DNA of 64,000 bases, taken from Piezodorus guildinii (lineage: Eukaryota; Arthropoda; Insecta; Hemiptera; Pentatomidae). The stretch is taken from NCBI GenBank assembly GCA_023052935.1, contig CM041292.1, positions 146,134,439 through 146,198,438 on the forward strand, given 5' to 3'. The notes under the pieces are model-generated. The model was not told the DNA's origin. It saw only the letters and a program-made list of their open reading frames with translations, and did not search any database. The position numbers were made by a program, and so were the translations under genes. This document shows, one piece after another, positions 1 through 18,548 of the stretch. How positions within the stretch are numbered: position 1 is the first letter of the stretch; each line of letters starts with the position of its first letter.

Positions 1-1157
1 AGTCCCATCACATGGAAAGCATTATCTTCTTTAGATCCAATCTGGGTTTTGACATTCTTCTAGGAGCCTCACTACTAAGTCCCAAAGATTTTCTATGGGC
101 TATATTATCGTAAAATATCTATTTTCCATCTCCTGTAACCAACCTTTTTATAAATGGTTTTTTTGTTGCTGTTTCTTTTGTGGATCATAAACAAAATGCT
201 TGTTGCAAAGTTCACTTTGGTTAAAGAGTGAGGGACTCTAACAGTAAGCCTGGATACATTGCCAAGCTAAACACATTTAGGGCCATAGCAATCTCACACA
301 ACTGATTGGGTGAAATTTTGATCGGCAATGGCCTTAGCATTACTCGTTTCAATTTCATGTAGGCAACAAGACTGTTGAGCGTCATTGATGAAAAAATTTC
401 CTAAATTAAATTTGGCAAATATGCCGATAATGATATTTTCTTTCATGTTCACAGTTCAATAGGAAACACAGCTATTTTCAATAAGAGTTAACAGATATAG
501 TTGTTGACATATTTCAAACAACTATATCTGGACCATAACTATAAACAACTATGAAGGGATTAAGTCATCAGATAATAAGTGTATCATAGTGACATAAAAT
601 AAAAATAAAAACCAAAAGGACTTATTTGCTAAACCAATAGAAGAAAAAAGAAGAAACTTAATTCAATTGTATTTTCTTTTTGGGAAATAAGAGTCTAGTG
701 TATGGAACACCATTGTTGAAAGCTAAAGATTTTAGATTTAATATTATTTCAAGCTGAAGTATTCAAGGGTAATACAGAGCTACAAAAATTGCATAAAATT
801 AATTGATTGTTTTTGATAATTTTGTTGCTCTATCATTTTATCGAGAACATGTTTCCTTTGAAACTCAAGACAAATAGTTTAAATTTATTTCAAGTGATTA
901 GCAAAAGTTTAGAGATCTAGTGCATGTATCACTAAACTTTTGCACTAAATTTTATTTTTAGATAAAATTCTAAATTCCAAACTCAGAGTGTTTAATAATT
1001 AAAATATAAATATTCAAATAAAAATAATTTACTTTTATTGTGCTTGTTGAAAGTTGAATTTTTCATAGATTGTAAAATTTGGAAAAATTAATATTAAAAT
1101 TCAATATTTATTTTGATTGTTATAATTATAATAGTGTTGATTTATTAATTGTTTCAG
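1..1157. other. AT-rich sequence, probably intron of the downstream gene
   Basis: No reading frame or repeat is supported here. The stretch ends in a plausible branch point and 3' splice site (tattaattgtttcag, ending at 1157), so at least its right part should be an intron of the gene whose next exon starts at 1158. I could not find an earlier exon with confidence. Confidence 0.45.
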
Positions 1158-2416
1158 ACTAGCTGGTGTCACAAAATTGCAGCTCTTATAATCATATGTG
1201 CCTATTTTATCCTGTTAATTTTTATACATGACACAACATATATATGGGCAACTCTGGCTCTCGTTTTTGTATTATTTGTAACAACATTTTCATGTGCTTC
1301 AAATAATACTCCATTTCTTCTCCAATTAAGAGGTTCAAGATTAACTGGAATAACTAACCGTACAATTGCACAGGTAAGTTATGCTTCTATAATTCATGTG
1401 ATTTCAAGCAAACAACTTATTATCTATACTACTATTACTTTCAGGAAAGGAATGAGGAAGAACAAGAACAAACTGAAACACGAATATGGATGACAGACAT
1501 TCCTCCTAGTTATTCATTTGTAATGGCAGACATAACACCGCCAACCCCTCCTCCTTCTTATGGGTCTGCAATCCTGATGTTCCCTCCTCCATACTTGGCT
1601 ATTGACTCTAAAACCGAACCTGTACTTTCCATAGAGACTACATCAACAGAAGGTCAGCAACAAAGAAGACCCTTATCTATTTCAACACAGGTGTCTGTTT
1701 CTGGAACAACACCTGAAAATACTCACCTTGGAGGAATCACTTTTTCAACTCAGGTATCAGTTATTAGTACACAATCTGAAATTCCTCCTGATTTATCATT
1801 AAGAGCTCGATTTTATATATCAAGACAAGCATCTAGGGAGGATGGACCTGAAGACAACTTCCTTAAACAAGAAAAAATGATGGGAGAAGCCAGTGCACGT
1901 CTATTCCTTCTCTCCAGACAGATGTCGAGAGAAGACCATGATGAAGAACAGGAAAATGGATTAAATAATTCAGGAAAAACAGATCGATTGGCTTCTCCAT
2001 CAGTTTCAAGACAGATTTCAAAAGAAGAATGCTCTGAAGGAATGGATCTTCACAAATCAATGATGAAGCATGACCTTAGAAGGCGATTACTACTTTCTAG
2101 ACAAGCCTCAAAGGAAGAGAGAGTTAGTTCAAAGATAATGCAAGAACAAGAACATTTTGAAAATCATGTAAGACCACTATCTAGGCAATCTTCAGTAGAG
2201 GGAAATGCTGAAAATAGCCAGAAAATAAGTGATGGAATTCTAAGAATAGTTGTTTTGCAAAATAATGCCAGAGATTCTGCAAGCAAGGAGAGCCAGAACA
2301 TCAAAGAATCAGAAAAGACAGGTACTGAAAAAAAAGTTGAAGTTGAAGCTAATGGTAGCTCAGTCTCTAAAAATATACCTGAAGATTTTGGGGAAACAAA
2401 AAAACCTAGTGATTAA
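1158..2416 (+). CDS. Membrane protein with PPxY motifs and repeated SRQxS motifs (last two coding exons)
   Basis: Two coding exons are seen: 1158-1373 and 1445-2416 (stop TAA 2414-2416). They join in phase 0 across a short 71-bp intron (donor CAG/gtaagt at 1374, acceptor ttcag ending 1444). The first exon encodes two closely spaced hydrophobic segments, then a short polar loop. The second is hydrophilic: an E/Q-rich linker, three PPxY motifs (PPSY, PPSY, PPPY) within about 30 residues, two STQVS motifs, then five SRQ-x-S motifs 28-31 residues apart, and an acidic/lysine-rich tail. PPxY motifs are known ligands of WW domains, typically those of Nedd4-family ubiquitin ligases. R-x-x-S fits basophilic kinase or 14-3-3 sites. 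A role as a WW-binding membrane adaptor is inference; I do not recognise the family. The N-terminus lies in exons not found here. The only methionine of the second exon near its start (1490) is internal, not the start. Confidence 0.75.
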
Positions 2417-2605
2417 TAAACAATTATAAAATAATATTGACTTACTTATAAGTAAAACATTAATTTAAAAACAATATGAATTTGTGGAAAAGCTTTTTTC
2501 ATTTTAATTTTGAATATCTTATTACTGAAAATGTATTCTGTAATAATAGAACATTGTTGGTACTTATTTGTATATTAGACCTCTAGATAGTCACATTATC
2601 CATTT

Positions 2606-2611
2606 AATAAA
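2606..2611 (+). terminator. Poly(A) signal of the PPxY membrane protein gene
   Basis: AATAAA lies about 190 bp after the stop codon, with a GT-rich stretch (gatgtgtact) some 40 bp further on. A second AATAAA overlaps the stop codon but is too close to be the likely signal. Confidence 0.45.
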
Positions 2612-2934
2612 GCAAATGATAAGAATTAAGAGATACCTTGATGACATCTTCTGATGTGTACTTATTAATTAAAATATAAATTTGTAATGGTTCCATAATT
2701 TAAAGTTATTTTTTCTTTATTATTAGTCATGAATTGAGGCACTTTTTCAAAAGTTAAAGACATGGGTAGAATGTACCAATTGCTTGAAGATGTGTTAATT
2801 TCTGGTGATATTAATAGTTTTATTAGAAGTAAATTGTGACCTATAGTTTTAGTTGAAGTTAATTGTTTTATTGTGAAAGTGAAATGCAATATAAATTAAA
2901 AATATTTTGCATTGAACAAAAACATTACTTACAT

Positions 2935-2988
<54 letters not shown>

Positions 2989-3393
2989 TATAAATATAAT
3001 AAAAGAAGTTTTTCATTAGTTGTTATTAATTTATTTTACCTTTATTTAACAGTATATTTTTGTAACCAAATCACGATAATTGCTACTTTACTCAAAGACT
3101 TGTTTTATAATTCAAGAAATACAAGAATAATTATGGTCTCACAGGTTATTTGGATTTTAATGATCAAATCCCAATAATAATTAGAGAAATATAAGAAATG
3201 AAATGAAAAAAAATGTTATCATCCTGAGCATAAAGTCCCTTAAGAAAGTAAAGGTTTGAAGACCGAACAGTGAGGTCATTTTAACAACAAAAGCTATACT
3301 AAAATAATAAAGTGAGCTAATAAACAATGTGCATATTTACAAATCAAACTTTTAGGATAAAATAAATAAACAAAAATAGATACTTCCTTAGAG
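2612..3393. other. Intergenic AT-rich sequence with (TA)n array
   Basis: No gene seen. An uninterrupted TA dinucleotide array of about 40 bp sits near 2939-2981, followed by a broken AT stretch. Confidence 0.5.
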
Positions 3394-5200
3394 TTAATTG
3401 AAATAGTATAAAAAAAAAATAAAAAAAATTGGTATTTCTAGCATATACAATTTGGGGTAATTGTATGTTTGACTGGGAAAGAAAAGGAGGGATTTAAAGA
3501 AGGAAGCAGTTCTTGCATGATAGATGTCAGGAGGGATAGAGTTCCAAAGAGAGGCAGCTTTGGAGAGAAAGGACTTGTCAAACACAGCAGTGTGATGAGA
3601 AGGAGGATAAAGGTCAGAAAGACTGGATCTGGTAGAGCGGGACTGAATTGAAGATTTAAATTGAAGGGTTAGGAAGATATAGCTGGGGCGCAGAGTTCTG
3701 AGTACCTGATAGAGTAAGGAAGCTGAGAAATATTGGCATCTGTATTGAGGATAAAGCCAGCTTAACTCTCTGTATAACACTGGGTTATATGCATGTCTCT
3801 GGTGATCCTGAATACAAATCGAATTCTCAGTCATAATACCCTTGGGTTTTGTTTCCAGCTCGCTGTACACCACACAACCGATGTCTAAGTGGGGAAAGAC
3901 GAGGGAGGTAAGGAGTTTACCAGCATTGAAGTGTAGGAGAGGATGGAGGTGACAGGATTGCTTTAGCGGTTTAGCGGTAAATTTGGGAGATATGCGGTTC
4001 CAAGGAGAGATTTTGATCCAGAGTAACTCTTAATTTCTTGACTAAAGAATGAAAAGTGATAGGAGAAGGTTGGCATGGCTAGGGATGGATTTAAAGAGAG
4101 CGGGGGATGCTATAAGGATCGCTTTTGTTTTCTCGGCACTTGACGATAGTTTATTAAGGTATGTCCAAGCACTTACATTATTTATGTCCTCTTGCAGTTT
4201 GGAAATAGCATCAGGGGAGTCATTTGGGGTAAAGGAATTTATAGATTTGAACATCGTCAGCATAGAGGTGGTATTGTGAGTGCTTAACGGAGAACGGAAG
4301 ATTGTTGATGAATATGGAAAAAAGGGTGGGAGATAATGAAAAAACCTTGGGGTACACCTTTGGTCAGAGGCAATGTGTCAGATCAGGATTTATTGGGAAC
4401 AACATACTGGGAACGGTCGGCAAGGAATGATTGAAACCATTGAAGAGTGCCTGTGGATACTGGGAGTTTATGGAGTTTGGATAGGAGGACTTTGTGGTCG
4501 ACGGAATCAAAGGCTTTGGAGAAGTCAAGCAAAACAAGGATGGTCATTTTATGTTGGTCTATGGTCTTGTGGAGATCTTGAGGAATTCGGGTGAGAGAAG
4601 AGTGAGTAGAATAGCGGGGTCGGACACCAGACTGAAAGGGATCAAAAGGTTATTTTGCTCGAGGAAAGAGATAACTGGGATTGGAACAGACGCTCAAAGG
4701 TTTGGATAGGTTTGATAAAAGATAAATTGGGCGGAAATCATTGGGGATACCGAATTTGAGTTTTTCTTCAGTGGACGGACGAGAGCAGTTTTCCAGGAAG
4801 TTGGAAACATGGCTCTGTCTAAAGAAAAATTATAAATCTGATATAAGATTGGAAGGAAGCGAGGCTGTAGTTAGTTTAACTGGGATATTGTCAGGTTCAC
4901 AGTCATTGGTACGGGATTTACGAACAGAATTAAGGAGGTCCTCAAGGGTGGGAAGAAAAGAATGAATCTGGATCGAAAATTTGAATGGTGTCGGCATCTG
5001 TTTCTGATGTGAGAAATGGTAGGAACAGGAGGTAAAGGGGTGCTAAGATCATCGGCGGAAATATATGGAATAGCTTTGATATGGGTGTATTTTCCTTAGG
5101 AAAGTTTACGAAGAATTGTCTATTTGGTTTTGGAGTCAGATGCACAAGATAAGGACTGCTGAAAATATTGGAATTTGGCTTGGCCTATCATGGATTGTGT
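3394..5200 (-). pseudogene. Dead CR1/L2-like non-LTR retrotransposon, reverse transcriptase half
   Basis: Read on the - strand in several frames, this encodes a broken reverse transcriptase. About 4440-4560 gives LLDFSKAFDSVDHKVLLSKL, the classic RT block around the first catalytic aspartate, followed by a WFQSFLADRSQ block. About 4250-4280 gives YADDVQIYK, the catalytic YADD box, still intact. About 3500-3660 gives the C-terminal FDKSFLSKAASLWNSIPPDI tail typical of these elements. Stops and frameshifts separate the blocks, so no functional protein is made. The clade (CR1, L2 or Rex1 type) is judged from motifs by eye. The 5' end is lost or unrecognisable past about 5200. Confidence 0.8.
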
Positions 5201-5369
5201 GCTATTTCTGAGATGTTTGAAGGAGAAGTAATCTAAATTTCCGCCTTGCAGCATCCCTGTGCTTCATACAGTGCCTAATTTTTTTTTTCTTATAGCACAG
5301 TTATGATAATAATATATAAAGGAGCAACAACTAGAGTCGAAGTATGCAGAGTAAGAAAATTGCCTTTAA

Positions 5370-6290
5370 CCTTTGATGAATCAGAACCACGAGAAAAAGC
5401 TTGAGAATGATTTTACACTGTCTGCTTGCAATTTAAATGAATTAAAAAAATTCCTCGCATCCCCAGTAACCACAGTCAGTCCATCGAATTCTGGGGGACC
5501 CAACTCTCCCCTGCCATGTACTCTCTCCATCAGTAACATTACAGGAGTATCCTATTCCTCCATTCTGGCCACATGTCCAGTTCATCTTAGACGACATCGT
5601 TTGATAAGACTGACGTCAGGCTTGCTAAAGATGTAAAATTGATCATTTGTTCATCATCTTCACTCTTCACCAACACTGATCCAAAAATCTTAATGAGGAT
5701 CTTTCGCTCAAATGTGGCCAACTTCTGGTAAGGTCTTTAGCCATTGTCCATGTTTCCGCTCCATATGTAAGGACTGGGTAAATTAGAGTTTTGTATAGTG
5801 AAATTTTTGTTTTTCTGTTCATTATCTTGCTTGATAGATGTTGGCTTAATCCAAAGTAATATCTATTCGCGGCCAACATTTTTCTTTCGATCTTTACTTC
5901 GATGGTATTTTTGCATGTAATCTGTGAGCCGAGGTATGTAAATTCAGAAACCCACTCGAAGGGACAATTTCCAAATCCTACCTTTTCCTCAGGATGTCTT
6001 GGGTGCTGTTCAGCAATCATATGCTTGGTCATGGATGATCGCAAGAGAGGGTAATGCCTCTTTGACTGACTTTTTTGGGCGTCTAACTATACCGATGTCA
6101 TTGGCGTATGATAGGAGCTGCCATGTTAGTTACCATGTTTAGTTTTATCATAGTGCCTGTTGCCTGAATCCTGGAATCTCTCATTGCCTTATCTAGAGCC
6201 AGGTTAAACAGCGCATTGCCCTGAGGGACTACCTTGGTAGACAAAAACTTTTAGAGCGATCACCTTGCACTTTTACAACGCATTCGAGGT
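5370..6290 (-). pseudogene. Dead RTE-like non-LTR retrotransposon fragment
   Basis: The - strand holds three RT blocks in order. About 6130-6230 gives a QGNALFNLALDKAMRDSRI block. About 5700-5990 gives EFTYLGSQIT, a basic/aromatic stretch, LSSKIMNRKTKISLYKTLI and PVLTYGAETWTM. About 5500-5600 gives RLKWTGHVARM and a PRIRW-like block. This order is characteristic of RTE-clade C-terminal RT regions. Stops and frame changes show it is inactive. It abuts the CR1-like remnant on the same strand but is a different clade, so these are two insertions. Confidence 0.75.
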
Positions 6291-7173
6291 CTTCGAGTCA
6301 GTCATTATTTTAAAGTAGACATTGTTTATTTTTTCTTTTTTGTTCATTTTGGATGAGACATTTCTCCTTTCTCCTATTTTAATTTAATTTCCTGAGAATC
6401 AGTTTCTTTTGAACTATATTCTTCTGGTGCTTCAATAGGAGTTAAAGGTTTTAGAGTTCTAATGGGTCTCAGTTGTAATGAAACAATGGATTTAGAGTCA
6501 TCCTTTTGTTCAAGATGGGTAGTACTGAAGGTTGGTTTCCAATATTTCTCAAATTCTCCTGGAAAGACAAGAATTATTTTTCAACCAAGATGGAAGAGAA
6601 AAATATAGATAGTTCGTCTCCGGACAACAAAAAAACTTTCATGAGACGTTAACTTTGTTGTTGTTCAAAGTAAAGATAAAATGTCATTGAGGGATTCCTC
6701 ACATGATTTTTTCCAATATTCTGTTTTCGAACTTAGAATTTCGGAAGTCAAATTAAGCACCACTAAAGCACTAAATATTTCCCTTTAACTGCAGATTGAA
6801 AAGTGCTGTACTACTTGTGGAAAAACCTTAAGGCATACTGATAGTTACATACTCTCTTTGGTCTGAGTACACATAGGCAGTTCCAATCTAGAGACTGTTG
6901 ACCAGATTAGTATCAGACTGCTAGGCATACGAATCCTTACTGAAAAGCTAAGATAATCATTAATAATCGTGATAGTGTTAATGCTGAGTGTTCTAAATGA
7001 AATGGGCCTCTAAGTAGCTTTAAAGAAATTTCACAAAATCTATGTTCACTTTAGCCCAAATCGGACAGTCAGCAGACATTTTCCTGAAACTTTGAATTGA
7101 GTCAGAGATCTATACTTAAAATAACAGTTATTTCGTAATATTTCACAATATTATAAAAATTTAATTATGGCAT
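6291..7173. other. Intergenic, no feature recognised
   Basis: No reading frame, RNA gene or repeat that I can support. Confidence 0.4.
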
Positions 7174-7468
7174 GGGGTCACCCATAGCGTAGTGGTTAGC
7201 ATGACAGCTTTCTATGCCAAAGGTCCCGGGTTCAAACCTGAAGGTGGCCCTAGGATTTTTTAATGGGAGTAAAAAATCCGTAGTTATGCCGTCCTTCGGA
7301 GGGGACGTTTAAAGGTGGCCCCGAGCCTGTGCGATGTCAGGTACTCGTTAAAGATCCCTATCCTAATAAAACCTGGATAGGCAAAATTTAGGACTCCCAC
7401 TGTAGCATCATCCAATTAGCCATAGCAGTATAAAAGTGACGTTAAACGAATAAACAAACAAACAAATC
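7174..7468 (+). mobile_element. SINE-1, full-length copy
   Basis: tRNA-derived SINE, about 295 bp. The head begins GGGTCACC and closes with GGTGGCCC, like an acceptor stem. An A-box-like TAGCGTAGTGGTT is at 7185-7197 and a B-box GGTTCAAACC at 7229-7238. A unique body follows (tgcgatgtcaggtactcg, then tggataggcaaaatttagga), ending in an (AAAC)n tail. It is flanked by a 7-bp target-site duplication ATGGCAT (7167-7173 and 7469-7475). The A-box region looks closest by eye to tRNA-Gly. Confidence 0.88.
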
Positions 7469-7756
7469 ATGGCATAACAACTGATTTTTTTTAAATTATA
7501 GATCAGAAAAATTCCGAAATGGTATAAAAAAAAAAATTGTTTACTAAAAATTCATGCAAACTAATTAATAATTATCGTAATAACTAGGGACTAAAGAAAT
7601 TTAGTTGAAGTAGAAATAACCTCTTTGTCCCTCTGCCTTATTGTTTGGATTTGTTCCAGTACTGCTTTGTCAGCATCGATGTAGTAGAGGTTATTACTTG
7701 ACTGATAGGCATATAACAATTTCATTCTGAACATTTAAATCTCTATAATCACAAAA

Positions 7757-13186
<5,430 letters not shown>

Positions 13187-13267
13187 AAAAAGTGAAGTTT
13201 AGGAGTATGTTTCAGTGTATCCAAACATACTCACACAAAATTATGCGAACCTATCTCAGAATATCGA

Positions 13268-13273
13268 AATAAA
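13268..13273 (+). terminator. Poly(A) signal of PSMD4
   Basis: AATAAA about 80 bp after the PSMD4 stop codon, followed by a T-rich stretch. Confidence 0.6.
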
Positions 13274-14255
13274 AGCTATATTATCTTTTTAAATTTATAT
13301 TTGAATTATTATGTAGCATAGAAAATTTACTTACCTTGTTTCACTAGTTTATTAGAATTGTTTATTCTAACTTCATCTCTTGAAAACTAATTAATCTTGA
13401 TCAGTTTCTGTTGTATTATTTCCTCCAGTTTTTAATTTTAAATGTTTGAAGTTTTTTTTTTTTTTAAATACTTTATTAAAATATTTAAAACGAATATGGT
13501 TCATAGATTAGGTTTCTCAATATTCATAACTGTTGTGAAAACAACTGATGTATTGCATTTAATTAATGCTTTCAATATCAAGAAAAATTGTTTTATTAAA
13601 TAAATTTTTTTAATATTTTCCAATTTGTACTTGAAATTGCACATTTCACTCTACATAATGCAACCACAATGCATTTATCCTCCCAAATATTATTTACTTT
13701 TTCCTAATGTATTAACAACTTTAGTTGGTTTCAAAATAAATTTGTTTATGATTCAAAGAATTACTTATTTTCTGTTTTGTTTAAAAGTTACAGTGTCTTT
13801 AAAATTTGAGAAAATATTAACTGTTTTCTTTGTATTTTGTATAATTTGAACAATTTGAGAGGATTATATTTTTTGGCCCATTACGAAGGTTTATTATTAA
13901 ATACAATGAACCAAAAGAATAATTTTTTGTTTCTTAGTTAATAACATATTAAAAGGCTTATAATTCGTGAAACATAAAGTCTGGTGTTGTGTAAGAGTAT
14001 AGCTCTCTATTGATAAACCAATGCAGGTGTTGTGTTTTTGACAAGTTACTGATGCATTATGTCTTTATCACTGCAATACAATGTGGATGTAATGATTTAA
14101 ACTTTCATCCATCTCCTCTTGGTTGGTATACTAATCTGCATTTCCTAAACAACTATTTTTCAAACAACTTGAAAATCGCATTTTTTCATGGTCTTGATGG
14201 CATACCGATTTGTGATCCAATGAAGTGGTAGTATTATTAATAACAAATCTTTATA
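13274..14255. other. Intergenic, AT-rich
   Basis: No supported feature. Open frames at 13625-13849 and 14010-14231 have low-complexity composition and no domain. Confidence 0.4.
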
Positions 14256-14538
14256 TTGGGATCACCTGTAGCAGGGTGGCTAGCATAACAGCCTGCTATG
14301 CCAAAGGTCACGGGTCCGAACTCGCTGGTGGTCCTAAGATTTTTTAATGGGAGTAAAAAAATCCTTGGTCATGCCGTCCTTCAGAGGGGAGGTAAAATGT
14401 GGTCCCGAGCCTGTGCGATGTCAAGTACTCCTTAAAAATCCCTATCCTAATTAAACCTGGTTAGACAAAATTTAGGACTCCCATTGTAGCATTGTCCAGT
14501 AGCATAAAGTGACTTTAAATGAACAAACAAACTAACAT
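14256..14538 (+). mobile_element. SINE-1 copy
   Basis: Same family as 7174-7468, diverged in the head (A-box region reads gtagcagggtggctagca). It carries the full body and AAAC-type tail. A 9-bp target-site duplication ATCTTTATA flanks it (14247-14255 and 14539-14547). Confidence 0.87.
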
Positions 14539-14547
14539 ATCTTTATA

Positions 14548-17500
14548 GTCTGTAAACATTAATGTAATAAACAATAAAAGTCATGAATCCTACCTGGAAT
14601 TTCTGACACCATAAAAATGGTCATTTTATACTAACAATCCAACACAAACATTAAAAACTACTTCCTTCAGAAAAGTTGGAGGACCGAATTCTGAATGACA
14701 ACGGCCCAATAAGGCAGATGGTGAGGCACACAAGAGGTCAAATAGAAATCTGCCTTATTCCATTCCTTAAAGAAATAATGATTCAAACTTTATGCTAATG
14801 TAAAGAGAATGCACTCAGCAAGAAAAAATAGTGATTTAGCGAGCATAATTCTAGAGCTCTTGATCAAAATAAGAAAAAAACATTATCTGCTTTTACGTAT
14901 TTTTTCTGGGGGTAAACATCATTTCCTATGGCAATAGATAACTAAATTACCAGGTGTGTGAGTAAAATCAGACTGGTTATTTTATCCACCATTTTATATT
15001 TTTTTCAAATAACAATTTTGTCCAATTAAAAGCAAATACATTTTATGGTCAAATATTCCGTGATGGAATTGCCGGCGCAAGTGGATTGTGATAAAGCATT
15101 AATCATCCTTTTACTGAGCTTATTATTAATAGTGTTTGAAGTGAAAGATCCTCTAATTAAGATTCATCTTTAAAAAATTATGCCTTTGAAAAACTGCTAG
15201 TTTTTCAACAATAAAGTATGTTATCCAATGTTAAATTTCCAAAATATAAAACAATATGATGGCATGGCTGCTTTAAATTCTATAATTCCATTTTCATAAA
15301 TCAACAAAAAGAAAAATTTTTAATACAACTTTTAAAAAGTTGTATGGGGCTGAATATAAGGAAGGGATGATCATATCTGTCTTGAAAAGACATGTGCAGC
15401 AGTTTTTCTATTCCGATCTACAGCATATGCTATCTGGGAGTGGACAAGTCTTATAGAAAACAACGTTTATTAAAGGGTTACCATCATGAAGTAGTCCATA
15501 TGGGGCAAAGACCAACCCATTTTAGCCATAATAAGAACATAGAGATTTATTCTATGGGTCCATCTGTTTAAAATAAAATTCAATCACTGCTGACAGCAGA
15601 ATACCACAGCTCAGTTTGATGTGAGTACAATTTAAGAAAATTAGAACAAAAACGTTTCTTCTGTTTATTAAAAGTCTTAACAACATTGAATTACCATATT
15701 TACAATGTATTACTACAGCATACAACACTAATAATGTAATCATTTTCTGAAAAATGCCCTTCTTATCATTGCCATAAAATGGTTTGTAATGCAAAAATTA
15801 GATTTTGAATGTAAGTTGGTCATCAATTAACATCAAACAAAGCAATGAATGATAATGTATCATATTTATATATAGCATTCTATAACTTAAATATGGATTT
15901 TGCTAATAGGTATTTTTCATTATGATCATCAATACATTAGTGATGTAAAAATAAGAAACTGAATATACCTTGACTTTTATGTTCAGCAATTATTTCACTG
16001 GAAGTTATTTTGACATAACATGATAAATATATTTCAATAAATAAGTAATAGGATAAAGAAGGCTGGCTAGGCATGATTATGAACAATCAATAAAAGGTTA
16101 CTTAAATTTCAAAAGGAAAAACATTTTTGCAATCACCTAAACAATGAATTTTATAAACAAAGATGTTGAAAAACCATACAACATTTTTCATTTTCATAAT
16201 TATCTTAATGTTTATTTAAATGGATTCGGCATTAACTGCCCATCAGGAGCTGTATAAACAATGCCCTACATAATAGTTCTTCTTGTTTTTTGGGGATATC
16301 CTCCTCATAACTTCCAGTTGAATGCAGAGTGAATTTGAGGTGTTATTGAAGCCATCCCTTTATGAAGTTTTTCTGAAGAATTGTTGACACGGCTTGAGGA
16401 AAATGAACAAAAGCATTATTTGAATAGATGCGGGAAACATGATGATTTTTAAAGGCCAATAATTTTGCTAAGCATTGATATATGGAATTACTCATTTAAA
16501 AAAAAAAAAATAAACAAAAAAAATATTAGCTTTAACTGAAATGTATCAATTTGATTCTTAATATGCACAAATACACTTAACAGTAAAAAAGTGGACCACC
16601 TTACATTTCTTACAAAACGCTCAAACAACGGATATGATATCTACCCTAGAGCAGTTGTGGTTAGAAAATGTGAATGATAATCTGTTAAGTATTAAAGGAT
16701 TATTATACCTCTGAATGATTAGAGTATTTAAGTATTGGCTTTATGATGAAGTATAATTCAGTACCGCTATTGTTTTTGCTTTGCTAGGCCAGATTTATTG
16801 CTTGGTAGGCACTAAGAAATAGTAATTTTTATTATTTTTTTCAAATTCAAGCGAGTTTCGAAAAACATAATTTGTCAACGACACCTAAACAGGCATAAAC
16901 ATGAATAGTACTAGATTTAAATAAATTTAAGTTTCTTTCACACTTAATTTTACGCTTAAATGATTCAAAATAGAACAGTCAATTATGCTAACAATAATAA
17001 AATAATAATAAAAACAATCACTTTTCTTTTCTGTTACTACCAATAGCAAAACTGCAGATGATTGACTTTGATATTATAAATATAATGTAATTTGTGTAAC
17101 TCCAACTTTGGCTAAGAAGACGTCAACAAAACTATTTTTCTTATTTATCATAACTCAAGACCTAAATTATATAGAGAATGATTTACCAATATAGTTCTGA
17201 ACAATGTATCTTTAAAAAGAAAGATGTTTTAAACATAACTTTTTTTGATTTAGAAAACTTTTACACTGCTAAATAAAGTATGATAAATCAATGAATTGTA
17301 AACAGATTATTATTAATCCTCTACCGTAGGTATTTGAGGAAGTAAAACTACATCTCCATAATTATCCGTTAAATGGCAGTTTATTTGAATACATGCTAAA
17401 ATAAATTGTCTAAACAACAATGCAACACATTCCAATTAATTCTGTATATTCATGATAGGAAATATAGTTAATTCAGAATGAAGACTAAGTAATAGAAATA

Positions 17501-18548
17501 TACTACAGGAAATCTTTTTAGTAAAAAAAAAAAAATAAATAAAATAATAAATAAATAAAATAAACCTCCTATATGTTAACAATAAAACAATAGCCAGGTA
17601 AATAATACAACAGTAATAACTAATAAAAGGTTTAGGAAAAATAGTCACTTGAATTTAAAATTTTAATAACTTAGGAACTTACAAAGGTAAGCATTCAAAA
17701 TAAGCGTCTTTTCAAATGCATCTATAAATAAATATAATATTTATATACAAGTATTCATTTTAAATAAAATATAAAATAAAAATATATACAGTTTTGACAC
17801 TTTTTCCACAGCCCACTAAATTGTTCATAGACCATAATTTCTTATGGTAAAAGATTTCGGACTTAAAGAAGCTCATTAATATATTAGCTTCTTAACATAA
17901 TTTTGGCTGTTGTTAACTCACTAGCCGAATTTTGGGCTTAACATGAACATTAACAAATTAAATTGATACACCTACTATTTTGAGCCAATAGCTTCATAAT
18001 TTTACAATATTAAAAACAGCAACGAAAGAAAAAAAATACACTTTCCTATATTTCTCTAAAAGGACTAATATAACAAAATACATTCCTAACATTTCAATAA
18101 TACTAACATTGAAACACCTGAAAATGTGGGTAAGTGTCCTATGGTGGCATAAAATATAATATATATTAATTAATAGGGTAGAACTATAGATCACATTGTA
18201 CAGAATTATAAAAGCCCATTAAATTAATGAAGGCTATGCCTTGGGACTTATCCCGACATTAAAACTAAATTGACTTGAAATAAGCATTGACAATACACCT
18301 CTTCCAATAAGGATACAAATAATATTTATAAAAAGTCTTGAACCATCACATTTAATTAAAAGTGATATGGAAATGTTTGACAGTTCCATTTCAAAAAGTC
18401 TGTCAGGAACTGCTTAGCATTACCTGACATAGGAATGCCAAATAAGCTCACAAGTAATAAACAATTCATAACATTTATCTTAAAAACACCCAGTTCAATG
18501 AACATATATAATATATATTATTTTTTTTTTTTTAATCTATGTAATCTA
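14548..18548. other. Long AT-rich intergenic stretch
   Basis: About 4 kb without a recognisable gene or full repeat. Short open frames (for example 15552-15794, 17436-17648, 17994-18194) are AT-driven and lack domains. The right end should contain the 3' untranslated region of the - strand NSE1 gene; an ATTAAA on the - strand lies just after its stop (near 18530). Confidence 0.4.

Noticed and set aside
1490..1492. Translation start of the PPxY protein at ATG 1490
   Set aside because: The frame continues upstream without a break through a splice acceptor and joins in phase to the transmembrane exon.
7174..7260. A functional tRNA gene
   Set aside because: A and B boxes are present, but the anticodon arm is poor, the unit is followed by a SINE body and tail, and it recurs many times with target duplications.
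15552..15794. Small gene on the - strand
   Set aside because: AT-biased open frame, no domain, no start context and no polyadenylation signal that stands out.
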